Positions 1 to 8,680 are shown, counted from the first letter of the stretch. The stretch: 64,000 nt of DNA from Paenibacillus sp. Root52 (GCF_001426865.1 NZ_LMFO01000031.1:1-64000); one strand, 5' to 3'. Notes: generated by a model not told the origin, from the letters alone. Numbers and translations are program-made.

Positions 1-134
1 ATCCACTGGTGTAATGTACTTTTTGGAATGTTGAGTTCTTCTGCCAAGTCTCCGAGTGTCTTGGTCTGTTCTTGGATAAATTTTACCGTTTGTTTCTTAA
101 ATTCTTCATTGTATCGTTGCCGCTGTTCTCCCAT
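1..134 (-). CDS. IS3-family transposase OrfA, N-terminal part (cut by window edge)
   Basis: Reading the minus strand from the ATG at 134 gives MGEQRQRYNEEFKKQTVKF and then a helix-turn-helix ending near STLHQW, the typical start of the small DNA-binding OrfA of IS3-family insertion sequences. OrfA binds the element's ends and is normally fused to the catalytic OrfB by frameshifting; OrfB would lie outside the window. An AACGGAGG ribosome binding site lies just upstream on the minus strand. About 44 codons are visible. Family assignment is from recognised sequence and is fairly secure; whether the full element is intact cannot be seen. Confidence 0.8.
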   Translation of the reverse strand, partial: MGEQRQRYNEEFKKQTVKFIQEQTKTLGDLAEELNIPKSTLHQW

Positions 135-192
135 GTGGACACACCTCCGTTAGCCTTATTATCCTTCTGTCCGTTATTGGGTGTCCACTTTT
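1..192 (-). mobile_element. End of an IS3-type insertion sequence
   Basis: The transposase start lies about 50 bp inside a GTGGACACCC-like end (plus strand gggtgtccacttttt, about 178-192), which probably marks the terminal inverted repeat. The opposite end lies outside the window, so the exact boundary and target duplication cannot be checked. GTGGACA recurs at 131-137, overlapping the transposase start. Confidence 0.55.
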
Positions 193-473
193 TATTCTAG
201 CTCCAGTAGGTTCGTTAGCGCTTAGAGTGAGTGAAGAGGGGGAATTCCTTTTGAGACAATCGCAACCCTTTTTCAGGTTAAGACGGGCGCGCTGTCCCAT
301 CCATACGTTTGTTTCGGATTACTGCACTTATATGAGTGGAAAGAGGACAGCTAACATGTTCTTTTTTACATGTCATGGTGAATTGTGTAACTTTTTCTCT
401 TCCGATGCGTTAAATACGTTTGTATGTAATGAAACGGCTCACCTAAGAGCTTGCAGAGAGGGAGGTTATCGGG
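193..473. other. Intergenic region between the IS end and the envelope operon
   Basis: About 280 bp without a convincing gene. It holds the promoter region of the downstream operon, including the ECF-type promoter candidate at 386-412, and a TTCGTTAG word resembling the dispersed intergenic motif seen at 18376-18570 and 46058-46150. An open frame from 227 lacks a ribosome binding site and family resemblance and is treated as chance. Confidence 0.5.
386..412 (+). promoter_or_regulatory. Possible ECF-sigma promoter for the envelope operon
   Basis: TGTAAC (386-391), 16 bases, then CGTTA (408-412) fits the AAC-N16-CGT pattern of SigW/SigM-class promoters, about 60 bases before the first gene of the operon. 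Match by eye only. An ECF promoter would suit an envelope-stress role, but this is inference. Confidence 0.3.
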
Positions 474-953
474 ATGTATTACTCATTGACGTATCGCAGC
501 TGGTCGGATGAAAAACAAGCAGAAACCGGTGTGCTGGAGCAGGCTTCAGTGACGCGAGATGAGCTGTTCATGCGTAAGTTGGTGGATGCTACACTAGTCA
601 AAAACAAACTGTGGGCACATCTGTCCAACGAGTGTCAGGATCAGCGGGAGCATGCCGTTTATGTGACAGCTTATGATACACAGATGCCGGAGGGATACGG
701 TGGGGCAATTGCGGATACAGCGCTGGCCATGTGCAAAATGTCCTCTATGTACAGCCCAGAGTACATGCTGTGGAATGGACATTCCTTTGAGGAGCTAACG
801 CTCACAGAGTCCTCTGTTTACACGATGGAGATTGCCGAACAGCTCCTGGATCACTATATGGTTCGCAGTGGCAAGACGTATGAGTTCTTGTATTCGGTGC
901 TGGATGCAGATCGCAGGAAAGTGTTGTTTTTCATGAAGGAGGTGGATCTGTGA
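474..953 (+). CDS. Uncharacterised protein, first gene of envelope operon
   Basis: A 159-residue protein starting MYYSLTYRSW, with GGGAGG about eight bases before the ATG. No signal peptide, membrane segment or recognised motif is visible; it looks like a soluble mixed alpha/beta protein. Its stop overlaps the start of the lipoprotein gene, and the next three genes follow almost without gaps, so it is the promoter-proximal member of a tight four-gene operon with a lipoprotein, an ATP-grasp glutathionylspermidine-synthase-like enzyme and a DUF350 protein. Comparable Proteobacterial yjf operons also carry small unknown proteins, but I cannot match it to one. The function is unknown; translation looks certain. 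Confidence 0.8.
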   Translation: MYYSLTYRSWSDEKQAETGVLEQASVTRDELFMRKLVDATLVKNKLWAHLSNECQDQREHAVYVTAYDTQMPEGYGGAIADTALAMCKMSSMYSPEYMLWNGHSFEELTLTESSVYTMEIAEQLLDHYMVRSGKTYEFLYSVLDADRRKVLFFMKEVDL

Positions 954-1246
954 TGAACGAAGAAGAGCGTAACGACAGGGCGAAGCCAGGTTCCAAAGCG
1001 AAGCTGGTGGCATTCTCCCTAATGCTGGCTGTTCCTGCTGTACTGGCTGGATGTGGCAGCAACAATGATGAATGTGATCCGGAGTACGATACCGGATGTG
1101 AGTATGATTCGAGTAGTGGACATTATTATTATGGCGGTGGCTCCTCTTATCGCAGCAACAAGGACGGCAGTAGCTCATATAGCTCATCCACATCCAAATC
1201 CAAATCAAGCGGGTTTGGCAGCTTCTTCCGCAGTTCGGGAGGATAA
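950..1246 (+). CDS. Small lipoprotein, possibly YgiB/YjfM-like
   Basis: This 98-residue protein has a charged N-terminus, a hydrophobic stretch and a lipobox (VLAGC) with the lipidated Cys at about residue 35, so it should be anchored on the outer face of the membrane. The mature part is low complexity: an acidic Cys-containing patch, a Tyr/Gly stretch (GHYYYGGGSSYRSN), then Ser/Lys and a C-terminal GSFFRSSGG. In E. coli, DUF1190 lipoproteins (YgiB, YjfM) sit next to the same ATP-grasp partner and have similar Ser/Gly-rich tails, so I infer an equivalent role. The GTG at 950 overlaps the preceding stop; ATG at 953 is an equally good start. AAGGAGG precedes both. Confidence 0.75.
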   Translation: MMNEEERNDRAKPGSKAKLVAFSLMLAVPAVLAGCGSNNDECDPEYDTGCEYDSSSGHYYYGGGSSYRSNKDGSSSYSSSTSKSKSSGFGSFFRSSGG

Positions 1247-1250
1247 CTCA

Positions 1251-2663
1251 ATGAGGCAAGTGTATTCGTTGCCGTTCAGTCATGACGAGGTCTTTGGTGG
1301 TGAAGCAGGACAGCAGATTCCCTATCATCGCATGTATGGGAAGCAATATTGTGTTCCTGCACTGACGGTCTACAAACCATCCGAAGTAGAGGAGCTTCGT
1401 TCTGCGGCTGAAGCAGTGGACGCGATCTATTGCAAGGTGATGCGATTTATCCAGCGTTATATGCCTGATTCATTTCTAGAAAATCCGCTGGGCATCCACC
1501 CTGGACTTATTCCGGCAGCACGGATGGAGGCGGTCACTGGCGGGATCACCCGTCAGGACTGGATCATTGGCGAAGCTGGACTGAAGTGTATTGAAAATAA
1601 TACCGACACCCCTACGGGCATACCGGAGGCTGCTTCGCTTGAAGGTATTTTGATCGGGCTGGCTGAGGATTCTGCGTGGACTTCGCCATCTGCCGAGATG
1701 GCTGCCCGCATTCGGGAATGCTTCCAGTCATGGCTGTCCTTCTATGCAGAGCAAGGATTGCAGGGGCCGGTGACATTCACCTCTTACGGAGATCATGTGG
1801 AGGATCGCACCAATACAGCCTATCTGATGGAGCGCTGCCGGGAAGCAGGATACGAGACGTATTATGCGCCGCTGGAGGAATTGGAGATTATGCCAGGTGA
1901 GGCACTATATCATCAGGGCAGGGAGATTCGTCTTTTGTACCGTCTCTATCCTCTGGAATATTTGATCGATGATCGGGATGAGCGCACGGGTGTGGAAGTC
2001 GGGGCGGCACTGCTTGAGCTTGTACGCGAAGGCCAGCTGGGCTTGATGAATCCCGTACAGCATGTGCTGATGCAGAGCAAAGGCTTCATGGCAGCCATCT
2101 GGTCACTTTATGAACGGAACGAGCAGACCCCGGAATATTGCGGGTTCACGCTCTTTAACGATGCAGAGATGGAGGTCATCTCCCGTTACCTGTTACCAAC
2201 CTATTTCGCAGCTGAACCTTTCGAGCAGAGTGCACAGCCTTATGTAGCCAAGAGCTATTGGGGACGCGAAGGCCGAGGAACGCTTTTGCTGGATGGAGAT
2301 ACGAATCAACTTAGCCAACTACAGGATGTGTTTCAACCGCTGGACACTGTATTGGAGACCGCAGACTTAACCACTATTACAACCGATGAGAACGAAGCGA
2401 GTGAAGAGGAAGAGATTGCGGCCTATTATGACAACCAGCCCAAAATTTATCAGCAGATGGTTCCGATGGAGCAGGCCGTGATTCAGACTGAGGATGGGGT
2501 GTACAGTGGATATTTGCTCACAGGAGTGTTTGTCATTGGTGGGCGTTTTGCGGGTATGCTACCTCGGGTTGGAGAGAAGGTAACCGGAGATATGGCCTAT
2601 TATTGCGCTGCTGTGGTACGTGAACGGATGAACGATGAGGAGGAGAAGGAATGGAGAACTTAG
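1251..2663 (+). CDS. Glutathionylspermidine synthase-like ATP-grasp protein (YgiC/YjfC type)
   Basis: About 470 residues. The segment CIENNTDTPTG (residues 113-123) is the pre-ATP-grasp signature of the glutathionylspermidine synthase C-terminal family, and KSYWGREGRG near residue 334 plus the later IYQQMVPME and GGRFAGMLPRVG segments form the ATP-grasp part. The N-terminal amidase domain of true GspSA is absent, as in the E. coli paralogues YgiC and YjfC, so it probably ligates an amine to a carboxylate; the substrate is unknown. The ATG at 1251, with GGGAGG just upstream and 4 bp after the lipoprotein stop, is chosen over more upstream in-frame codons that overlap the lipoprotein. It overlaps the next gene by 13 bp. 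Confidence 0.88.
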   Translation: MRQVYSLPFSHDEVFGGEAGQQIPYHRMYGKQYCVPALTVYKPSEVEELRSAAEAVDAIYCKVMRFIQRYMPDSFLENPLGIHPGLIPAARMEAVTGGITRQDWIIGEAGLKCIENNTDTPTGIPEAASLEGILIGLAEDSAWTSPSAEMAARIRECFQSWLSFYAEQGLQGPVTFTSYGDHVEDRTNTAYLMERCREAGYETYYAPLEELEIMPGEALYHQGREIRLLYRLYPLEYLIDDRDERTGVEVGAALLELVREGQLGLMNPVQHVLMQSKGFMAAIWSLYERNEQTPEYCGFTLFNDAEMEVISRYLLPTYFAAEPFEQSAQPYVAKSYWGREGRGTLLLDGDTNQLSQLQDVFQPLDTVLETADLTTITTDENEASEEEEIAAYYDNQPKIYQQMVPMEQAVIQTEDGVYSGYLLTGVFVIGGRFAGMLPRVGEKVTGDMAYYCAAVVRERMNDEEEKEWRT

Positions 2664-3055
2664 GGTTGAACCTGGTGAATGTTGCGGTGGGTATAGGTAT
2701 TCTGCTCGTCGTACTGGTATGTGGATATTTTGCATTTAGCAAATTGACCCGCTATAACGATAGCGAAGAAATCGCTAAAGGTAATGAAGCGGCAGGCATG
2801 TACATGGGTAGCAAATTGTTAGGACTGTGTATCATTGTGGGTATGGTATCCTTCTCTACACATGCGTGGCTGGATATGCTCCTATGGTCGGTGCTGGGTA
2901 TCATTATTCTATGCCTGGTATATATTATATTTGATTTCCTGATTCCCAAAATGCGGGTATGTGACGAAATCGCACGAGGCAATATGGCGGTGGCGCAGCT
3001 GCTGCGTTCGGTGATCATTGGTGTTTCCATCGTCATCGGTACTTTTTTGATGTAA
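2651..3055 (+). CDS. DUF350 membrane protein (YjfL type)
   Basis: A 134-residue integral membrane protein with four predicted hydrophobic helices (about 7-29, 52-72, 74-95 and 113-133). The two halves resemble each other: FSKLTRYNDSEEIAKGNEAAGMY in the first corresponds to FLIPKMRVCDEIARGNMAVAQL in the second, the internal duplication expected of DUF350. The start overlaps the end of the ATP-grasp gene, so the two are probably translationally coupled. DUF350 proteins recur beside GspS-like ligases and YgiB-like lipoproteins in many bacteria, which supports a joint membrane role, but no biochemical function can be assigned. Confidence 0.88.
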   Translation: MENLGLNLVNVAVGIGILLVVLVCGYFAFSKLTRYNDSEEIAKGNEAAGMYMGSKLLGLCIIVGMVSFSTHAWLDMLLWSVLGIIILCLVYIIFDFLIPKMRVCDEIARGNMAVAQLLRSVIIGVSIVIGTFLM

Positions 3056-3118
3056 AATAAATCCTGACGTAAACGTTAATGTAGAACGAATCTTATACGG
3101 AAGAAGGAGCATTGCATC

Positions 3119-4066
3119 ATGAGAAGAGTCATCATCGATACAGATACAGCAGGAGACGATACGATTGCCATCCTGACCGCATTGCATCATTTTCAGGTGG
3201 AAGGCATTACGATTACAGGTGGAAACGTGCAGTTCGACCAAGAGGTTGAAAATGCCCTGTACACGGTACAGGTTGCTGGACATGGCGGCAAGGTGCCTGT
3301 ATACAAAGGGTGTGAGCGTCCCCTAATGGCATACGGGCAAGCACAGCACCGTACGGTGGAAGATGTGCATGGTGACGACGGTATGGGCGGCGCACATTTT
3401 CCGAAGGCAGATCAACGTCCCGAGCAGGGGCATGCGGTTGATTTTATCATTGAGAAGGTTCATGCTAATCCAGGTGAGATTGAGCTTCTGGCAATTGCCC
3501 CGTTGACAAATATCGCGATGGCGATCCAGAAGGACCCCACCATTATTCCAGAGATTGCGCACTTGTATATCATGGGCGGAACGAATAATGCATTAGGCAA
3601 TATCACACCGGCGGCAGAATATAATTTTTACGTCGATCCGGAAGCGGCCAAGATCGTACTGCATGCAGGCATTCCAATCACCATGGTAGGCTGGGAGATG
3701 TGTACCCAATATTCTGTCATGGATGATGACGATCATGCAGAGATCGCGGCGCTTGGCACATCTGGTGCCAATTTCTTCACGGCGATTAACAAAGTCGTCA
3801 TGCAGTTCAACAAGTCAGTACATAAACTGAACGGCACTACACATCCGGATACATTGTTGATGGCTGTAGCCGCAGATGAATCACTTATGACGAAATCTGG
3901 TCAGTATTATGTGGATGTGGAAGCTGCGGGAGAACTGACGCGTGGATACAGTGTGGTGGATATCAACGGACGTTTCGGTAAAGCGCCAAATGTACGTGTA
4001 TGTGAGGCGATTAACCGTCCTCAGTTCAAGTCCATGCTGCTGGATGTGCTATCAGCTATTCAATAA
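3119..4066 (+). CDS. Inosine/uridine-preferring nucleoside hydrolase
   Basis: A 315-residue protein beginning MRRVIIDTDTAGDD. The DTDTAGDD motif at residues 7-14 is the Ca2+-binding signature of the IUNH family, which splits N-ribosides into base and ribose. Other family features include the asparagine-containing PLTNIA segment, the IMGGT strand, and a C-terminal D(I/V)NGRFG segment. The length is normal. AGAAGGAG stands about ten bases before the ATG, and a strong terminator follows. It seems monocistronic. Substrate preference (purine, pyrimidine or other riboside) cannot be read from sequence. Confidence 0.93.
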   Translation: MRRVIIDTDTAGDDTIAILTALHHFQVEGITITGGNVQFDQEVENALYTVQVAGHGGKVPVYKGCERPLMAYGQAQHRTVEDVHGDDGMGGAHFPKADQRPEQGHAVDFIIEKVHANPGEIELLAIAPLTNIAMAIQKDPTIIPEIAHLYIMGGTNNALGNITPAAEYNFYVDPEAAKIVLHAGIPITMVGWEMCTQYSVMDDDDHAEIAALGTSGANFFTAINKVVMQFNKSVHKLNGTTHPDTLLMAVAADESLMTKSGQYYVDVEAAGELTRGYSVVDINGRFGKAPNVRVCEAINRPQFKSMLLDVLSAIQ

Positions 4067-4082
4067 ACGAAAGAACAACATC

Positions 4083-4112
4083 AACCGTACCTATAACAGG
4101 TACGGTTTTTTT
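4083..4112 (+). terminator. Rho-independent terminator
   Basis: CCGTACCT (4085-4092) pairs perfectly with AGGTACGG (4098-4105) around a 5-base loop and is followed by seven Ts. It ends the nucleoside hydrolase transcript. Confidence 0.92.
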
Positions 4113-4155
4113 ATGTCTTTTTTACGATTCACGGTATTGTGAGTACAGAGTTCTT

Positions 4156-4635
4156 CTAGCCTTCTTGCAACAAAAATGAGCGAATGCCAGTGGTGACCAA
4201 ATCATGGTCTTCCTCATCGGGCAAGCCCGAAACGGTGATTGTACCCACTTGTCCCTCATCTTCAAAGATCAGTGGGAAAGCACCACCGGCTAGTACATAG
4301 TCTGCGTCAGCCAGGTTATAATTTTGCTCAAGGGATTGGTTCTCGTTTCTCAGCCGCAGGGCGGTATGCCAAGAGCTGGAGGAGAAGTGGTTCACCACAT
4401 TATTTTTACGTCTAATCCAGTTTTCGTTATCAGGATGTGTCCCCTCCATCGCATGCAAAAATAGACGGTGTCCCTTCAATGTGATGTCGATGGTTACGGC
4501 TTGTGCACGGCGTTTGGCTTCTGCGACGAGATGTAGGCCTAGCTGGAGTGCTGTTTCTGAATTAAACGTATGGAAGATCAAGTCCTTTTCTTCCTTCTGC
4601 ATTCCCTTTAATTTTTCTGTCAGTGGTAGATTCAA
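4156..4635 (-). CDS. UPF0303 / HbpS-GlcG-like protein
   Basis: 159 residues on the minus strand. The order of segments (FNSETALQLG, AVTIDITLKGHRLFLHAMEGT, NWIRRKNNVV, SSW, YVLAGGAFPL, VGTITVSGL) matches the UPF0303 family, related to heme-degrading HbpS and GlcG folds. The molecular role is not established; family members have been linked to heme or redox handling. The TTG at 4635 is chosen because GAGGAG lies ten bases upstream on the minus strand and no ATG precedes the conserved core. It stands alone, convergent with the nucleoside hydrolase. Confidence 0.85.
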   Translation of the reverse strand: MNLPLTEKLKGMQKEEKDLIFHTFNSETALQLGLHLVAEAKRRAQAVTIDITLKGHRLFLHAMEGTHPDNENWIRRKNNVVNHFSSSSWHTALRLRNENQSLEQNYNLADADYVLAGGAFPLIFEDEGQVGTITVSGLPDEEDHDLVTTGIRSFLLQEG

Positions 4636-4911
4636 ATTAAGGTAGCTCCTCTTCAGTATGATTGTTGTCTACATTCGACATGGCTCGGGTCGGTACCTGC
4701 TGAGTGCAGATGGACGAGACAAGCACATCAAAGGTCGTGAACTGTGTTGCACCTCAGGGCAGTCATTTGGAGACCGTGTATCCACTGTGGTAAAGTAAGG
4801 GGAACGTAATAGACAACATTTTAAATATTAGAACTCATTTTAGGGCAGGTCCTAATAATCCTAAAGTAGTTATCACTTAGAGTTGCGCAGTAGACAGGAG
4901 GAGAGGGCACG

Positions 4912-5394
4912 ATGCTGTTTTATTTTGTGGCACTGCTGGTGACATTAGTGGATCAAGGAACCAAGATCGCAGTGAGGATGTATATGGAAGTTGGAGATGT
5001 GATGAGACTCGGCGACTCTGGCATGCAGCTCCAACATTACGAGAACACCGGCATGGCCGGCAGTTTATTTCAGGGAAATGCACGCTTATTCGGCGTGATT
5101 GCTGTCCTGTTCATTGCAGGCATTTTATATTACCGCAGAAAAGGGGAGATTCGTGGTTTCTGGATGCAGGCTGGCGCAGGCTTCATGGTAGGTGGAGCGC
5201 TCGGTAATGCGCTCGACCGATTCATTTACGCCCGGGTAACGGATTTCCTGGTGTTCCCTTCTGGACGCGGCATCTTGAATCTCGCAGATGTTGCGATCAA
5301 CATCGGTGTAGTGATGATTCTTATCGGCATGTTAATCCGTGCATTTCAGGGTTATCGCGCTAAACGATTACGTAATGCTTTGCCCAAAAATTGA
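4912..5394 (+). CDS. lspA: Lipoprotein signal peptidase (signal peptidase II)
   Basis: A 160-residue polytopic membrane protein with all LspA marks: DQGTK at residues 14-18, HYENTGMAGSLF (normally NTGAAFSLF), GGALGNALDR with catalytic Asp102, VTDFLVF, and NLADVAIN with catalytic Asp126. It is an aspartic peptidase that removes signal peptides from diacylglyceryl-modified prolipoproteins, of which this window encodes several. AGGAGGAGAG precedes the ATG. The N-terminus is somewhat short and the ENTGMAGS box is less canonical than usual, so it may be an additional paralogue rather than the housekeeping copy, which is often found next to pyrimidine genes. Confidence 0.93.
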   Translation: MLFYFVALLVTLVDQGTKIAVRMYMEVGDVMRLGDSGMQLQHYENTGMAGSLFQGNARLFGVIAVLFIAGILYYRRKGEIRGFWMQAGAGFMVGGALGNALDRFIYARVTDFLVFPSGRGILNLADVAINIGVVMILIGMLIRAFQGYRAKRLRNALPKN

Positions 5395-5451
5395 ACGTCC
5401 GTAACGTATAGAATAACAGCAGGTTGTTATAGGCCGTAAAGCTACTAAATG

Positions 5452-5486
5452 AGAGACATTGGATGAATTCCGATGTCTCTTTTTTG
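5452..5486 (+). terminator. Rho-independent terminator after lspA
   Basis: GAGACATTGG pairs with CCGATGTCTC (one G-T wobble) around a 7-base loop, followed by six Ts. It separates lspA from the sugar ABC operon. Confidence 0.9.
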
Positions 5487-5678
5487 GTTGTTTTCCATCC
5501 CTTGAGTAGAATAGATCGCTTGATTCATTTTAACCGAAATCGTTTTAGAAATAAGAAAGGGCATTTTATGTCGATTGATGTAAGTACAGAAGTGTGTAGA
5601 GCGAATGGAAGAATTGCACATGGTTCCTCCAAGCACTCTATGGGTATGTATTTACATATTACGCAAAGGAGGTACAAC

Positions 5679-6917
5679 ATGAGAACATCAATTACTAAGG
5701 CTCTCGGGGCGCTATTGCTGTGTGGAATGATGGCTGTACTTCTATCTTCCTGTACGAGCAGAGATAGCGCGAATGGCAAAGTGCAGATTGAATTTTTTCA
5801 GAACAAGCCTGAGGCGAAGGCAACATTTGACGATCTGATCCAAACCTTCAACGCAGCGCATGCTGATATCCAGGTCACTCAGGTCAATCCTCCAGATGCC
5901 GAGACGGTTTTGAAGACGAGGGTTGTTAAGAATGACATACCCGATATTATGGCGATGGGTGCGACCGATACCTATTCCACGCTGGCTCAAAGCGATATTT
6001 TCACCGATCTGACAGACAGCTCCCTAGTCCAAACGATTGACCCCAATTACATACAGATGCTAAAGGACGTTACGGGAATGGATGAAGTGACAGGTATTCC
6101 TTACGCAACAAATGCAAACGGCATCATGTACAACAAAACGTTGTTTAACGAAATGGGACTGGACGTGCCCAAGACATGGGATGAGCTCATCGCTACAGCC
6201 CAGCAAATTAAGGATGCAGGCAAAATTCCCTTTTACTTCACATACAAAGATGACTGGCAGACCAATCTTCCGTTCAATGCACTGGGGCCTAACCTCGTTG
6301 GCATCGATTTCTATCTGGAACGTCGCGAGAATAAGGTGACCTTCAAGGAGAAGTACCGTGAGGTTGCGGAGAAACAGCTTGAACTGATGAAGTATGGTCA
6401 TAGCGATAACTTCGGTAAAGCTTATTCGGATGGTAACCGGGCGTTTGCTAATGGTGAAGCTTTCATGTACATCCAAGGAACCTGGGCTATCCCAGAGATT
6501 CGTAAGGCGAATCCGAATGTGGACATTGGCTTCTTCCCGTTCCCAACCGGTAATGATGCAAGTCAGATCAAGCTTGTAAACGGTATCGATTCGTTGTTTA
6601 CCATTGCGGCGGATACACCAAACCGTGCACAGGCCGAGGAGTTCATTGCCTTTTTGCTAGAGCCTGAGAATATCGGAAGATATATCGACGAACAGACATT
6701 GTTCTCTGCGGTAGAGGGCGTCAAGCAGGATGATCCTGCCGTGCAGGAATTGATGCCATATATTGAGCAGGGCAAGGTCATCGACTTCGCCGATCACTAT
6801 ATTCCAGCCGCTGTGCAACTAAATTCCATCGTGCAGTCCTTTTTGCAAAATCAAAATATCGATAACTATCTAGATACACTCGACAAAGAATGGGACAAGG
6901 TAGCGAACCGGCGTTAA
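5679..6917 (+). CDS. Sugar ABC transporter, extracellular solute-binding lipoprotein
   Basis: About 412 residues with a lipoprotein signal (MRTSITKALGALLLCGMMAV, then LSSC with lipidated Cys25) and the family-1 solute-binding layout: an IEFFQNKPEAK strand, IPDIMAMGA, GIPYATNANGIMYN, and DVPKTWDELIATAQ. Such proteins capture oligosaccharides or other sugars outside the cell for a CUT1 importer. The ATG at 5679 has AAAGGAGG six bases upstream; the open frame extends further 5' but that part overlaps the preceding terminator. It is followed by two permease genes. No ATP-binding gene is in the operon, so a shared MsmX-type ATPase is likely. The substrate is unknown. Confidence 0.92.
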   Translation: MRTSITKALGALLLCGMMAVLLSSCTSRDSANGKVQIEFFQNKPEAKATFDDLIQTFNAAHADIQVTQVNPPDAETVLKTRVVKNDIPDIMAMGATDTYSTLAQSDIFTDLTDSSLVQTIDPNYIQMLKDVTGMDEVTGIPYATNANGIMYNKTLFNEMGLDVPKTWDELIATAQQIKDAGKIPFYFTYKDDWQTNLPFNALGPNLVGIDFYLERRENKVTFKEKYREVAEKQLELMKYGHSDNFGKAYSDGNRAFANGEAFMYIQGTWAIPEIRKANPNVDIGFFPFPTGNDASQIKLVNGIDSLFTIAADTPNRAQAEEFIAFLLEPENIGRYIDEQTLFSAVEGVKQDDPAVQELMPYIEQGKVIDFADHYIPAAVQLNSIVQSFLQNQNIDNYLDTLDKEWDKVANRR

Positions 6918-6941
6918 CCCTTGTCCGTAGGAGGATGGCAT

Positions 6942-7808
6942 ATGAACAAACGCATGGCACCTTATTATTGGATGACCGTTCCGGCGGTCGTATTGTTCTT
7001 CGTATTTATGACGCTGCCGGCGATCCAAGGGATCTATTATTCATTCACGAACTACAATGGTTTCGGTAAACAATATGATTTTGTCGGATTCAAAAACTAC
7101 TTCAATCTATTTCGGGATGACAATGTGGGTAATGCCTACTGGTTTACCTTTAAATTCGCGATCGTGGTCACGATCTTAACGAATATCCTTAGCCTGCTTA
7201 TTGCCCTTGGGCTCAATGCCAAGATTAAGTTCCGTAACTTTTTCCGTGGTATCTACTTTTTGCCCAATATTCTAAGTGTATTGATTGTAGGTTACATATT
7301 TAACTACCTGTTCTCCAACGTATTTCCGATCTGGGGACAGAACCTCGGCATCAACGCACTATCAACGAACATTCTGGGTAGCGAAAGCTTAGCCTGGATC
7401 GGAATCGTCATTGTGGCGGTGTGGCAGTCGGTGGCGTTAAACACCATTCTGTATTTGGCCGGTTTGCAAACGATATCACCAACACTGTATGAGGCATCAA
7501 GTATTGACGGTGCAGGAAAATGGCGTGAGTTCTGGAGTATTACCTTCCCGCTTATTGCACCATTCTTCACGATTAATATGGTGCTCGCGATGAAGAACTC
7601 GCTCATGGTCTTCGACCAAATCGTAGCGTTAACTAACGGTGGCCCCGGACGGGCAACGCAGTCAATCTCCCATCTAATCTACACAGGAGGATTCGAAGGC
7701 GGCGAATATGCATATCAGTCTGCGAACTCGGTTATTTACTTCATCGTTATTGCGGTGATTTCCATTCTACAAATCCGGTTCCTGCAAAGAAGGGAGATGG
7801 ATCTGTAA
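6942..7808 (+). CDS. Sugar ABC transporter permease, MalF/UgpA type
   Basis: 288 residues with about six membrane helices. The EAA loop (LYEASSIDGAGKWREFWSITFPL, near residues 185-207) that docks onto the ATPase is clear. It begins at ATG 6942 with GGAGG seven bases upstream, 24 bp after the binding-protein stop. Its TAA overlaps the ATG of the second permease by one base, so the two are co-translated. It forms the first half of the membrane channel of a CUT1-family importer. Confidence 0.93.
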   Translation: MNKRMAPYYWMTVPAVVLFFVFMTLPAIQGIYYSFTNYNGFGKQYDFVGFKNYFNLFRDDNVGNAYWFTFKFAIVVTILTNILSLLIALGLNAKIKFRNFFRGIYFLPNILSVLIVGYIFNYLFSNVFPIWGQNLGINALSTNILGSESLAWIGIVIVAVWQSVALNTILYLAGLQTISPTLYEASSIDGAGKWREFWSITFPLIAPFFTINMVLAMKNSLMVFDQIVALTNGGPGRATQSISHLIYTGGFEGGEYAYQSANSVIYFIVIAVISILQIRFLQRREMDL

Positions 7809-8635
7809 TGAAAAGCCGTCTAGGTACGAACTGGCTCGTGATGTTACTTGTTGTGCTAGGCACATTGTTTATCTTGTTCCCACTGTATATGACCGTTACG
7901 ATTGCTCTAAAAAATCCAGAGCAGATGGCACAGTCGGTATTCGCCATTCCGACAACACTCCACTGGGAGAACTTCGCGAGTGCGATTGATATGACGAACT
8001 TCTTCCAGTCGTTCCGCAATAGTGCTATGGTGACCGCATCGACGGTTGTGCTCACACTTCTGAGTAACTCTATGGTCGCTTATGCGATATCACGTAATAT
8101 GGAGAAACGAAAGTTTTTCAAAGGGCTATACTACTACTTCGTCAGTGCAATGTTCATTCCGTTTCCCATCATCATGCTGCCGATTGTTAAGTTGACGTCT
8201 TCGCTTGAGATGACTAACTTACTCGGTCTTACTTTGTTGCATACGGTCTATGGACTTGCCTTTAACGTATTTGTGTATGTGGGGTATATCCGTTCGATTC
8301 CGGTGACGCTGGAGGAGGCGGCATTTGTGGATGGTGCGACGACTTGGGGCACGTTCTGGCGGATCATTTTCCCGTTAATGGCACCGATCAGTGCCACCGT
8401 CGGTATTCTGACATGTCTGTCGACGTACAACGACTTCTTGCTGCCACTCGTCATTATCAGCGATCCGTCTCAATATACACTGCCACTGGTGCAGTATGTG
8501 TTCCAGGGTCAGTTCAATACAGATTTCAACCTAGCGTTTGCCTCCTATCTGCTCGCATTGTTGCCGATGATTATCATTTATCTATTCGCGCAGAAGTGGA
8601 TTATTAACGGGGTGACACAAGGTTCTATTAAATAA
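7808..8635 (+). CDS. Sugar ABC transporter permease, MalG/UgpE type
   Basis: 275 residues, again about six membrane segments, with the EAA motif TLEEAAFVDGATTWGTFWRI in the second half. The N-terminus (helix followed by TVTIALKNPEQM) and the C-terminus ending in NGVTQGSIK are typical of MalG-type subunits. It is the last gene of the operon and is followed by a terminator. A regulator gene is not adjacent, unlike many Paenibacillus CUT1 loci that carry a YesM/YesN two-component pair. Confidence 0.93.
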   Translation: MKSRLGTNWLVMLLVVLGTLFILFPLYMTVTIALKNPEQMAQSVFAIPTTLHWENFASAIDMTNFFQSFRNSAMVTASTVVLTLLSNSMVAYAISRNMEKRKFFKGLYYYFVSAMFIPFPIIMLPIVKLTSSLEMTNLLGLTLLHTVYGLAFNVFVYVGYIRSIPVTLEEAAFVDGATTWGTFWRIIFPLMAPISATVGILTCLSTYNDFLLPLVIISDPSQYTLPLVQYVFQGQFNTDFNLAFASYLLALLPMIIIYLFAQKWIINGVTQGSIK

Positions 8636-8651
8636 ACAGCTCTATTCTTCA

Positions 8652-8680
8652 AGTCTGAACCAACGGGTTCAGGCTTTTTT
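8652..8680 (+). terminator. Rho-independent terminator after sugar ABC operon
   Basis: AGTCTGAACC pairs with GGTTCAGGCT (one G-T wobble) around a short loop and is followed by six Ts. Confidence 0.9.

Noticed and set aside
227-511. Plus-strand open frame before the envelope operon
   Set aside because: Lacks a ribosome binding site, overlaps the real start at 474 in another frame and shows no protein-like pattern.
3065-3085. cre-like or palindromic GTAAACGTTAATG before the nucleoside hydrolase
   Set aside because: Three mismatches to the CcpA consensus; too weak to call.
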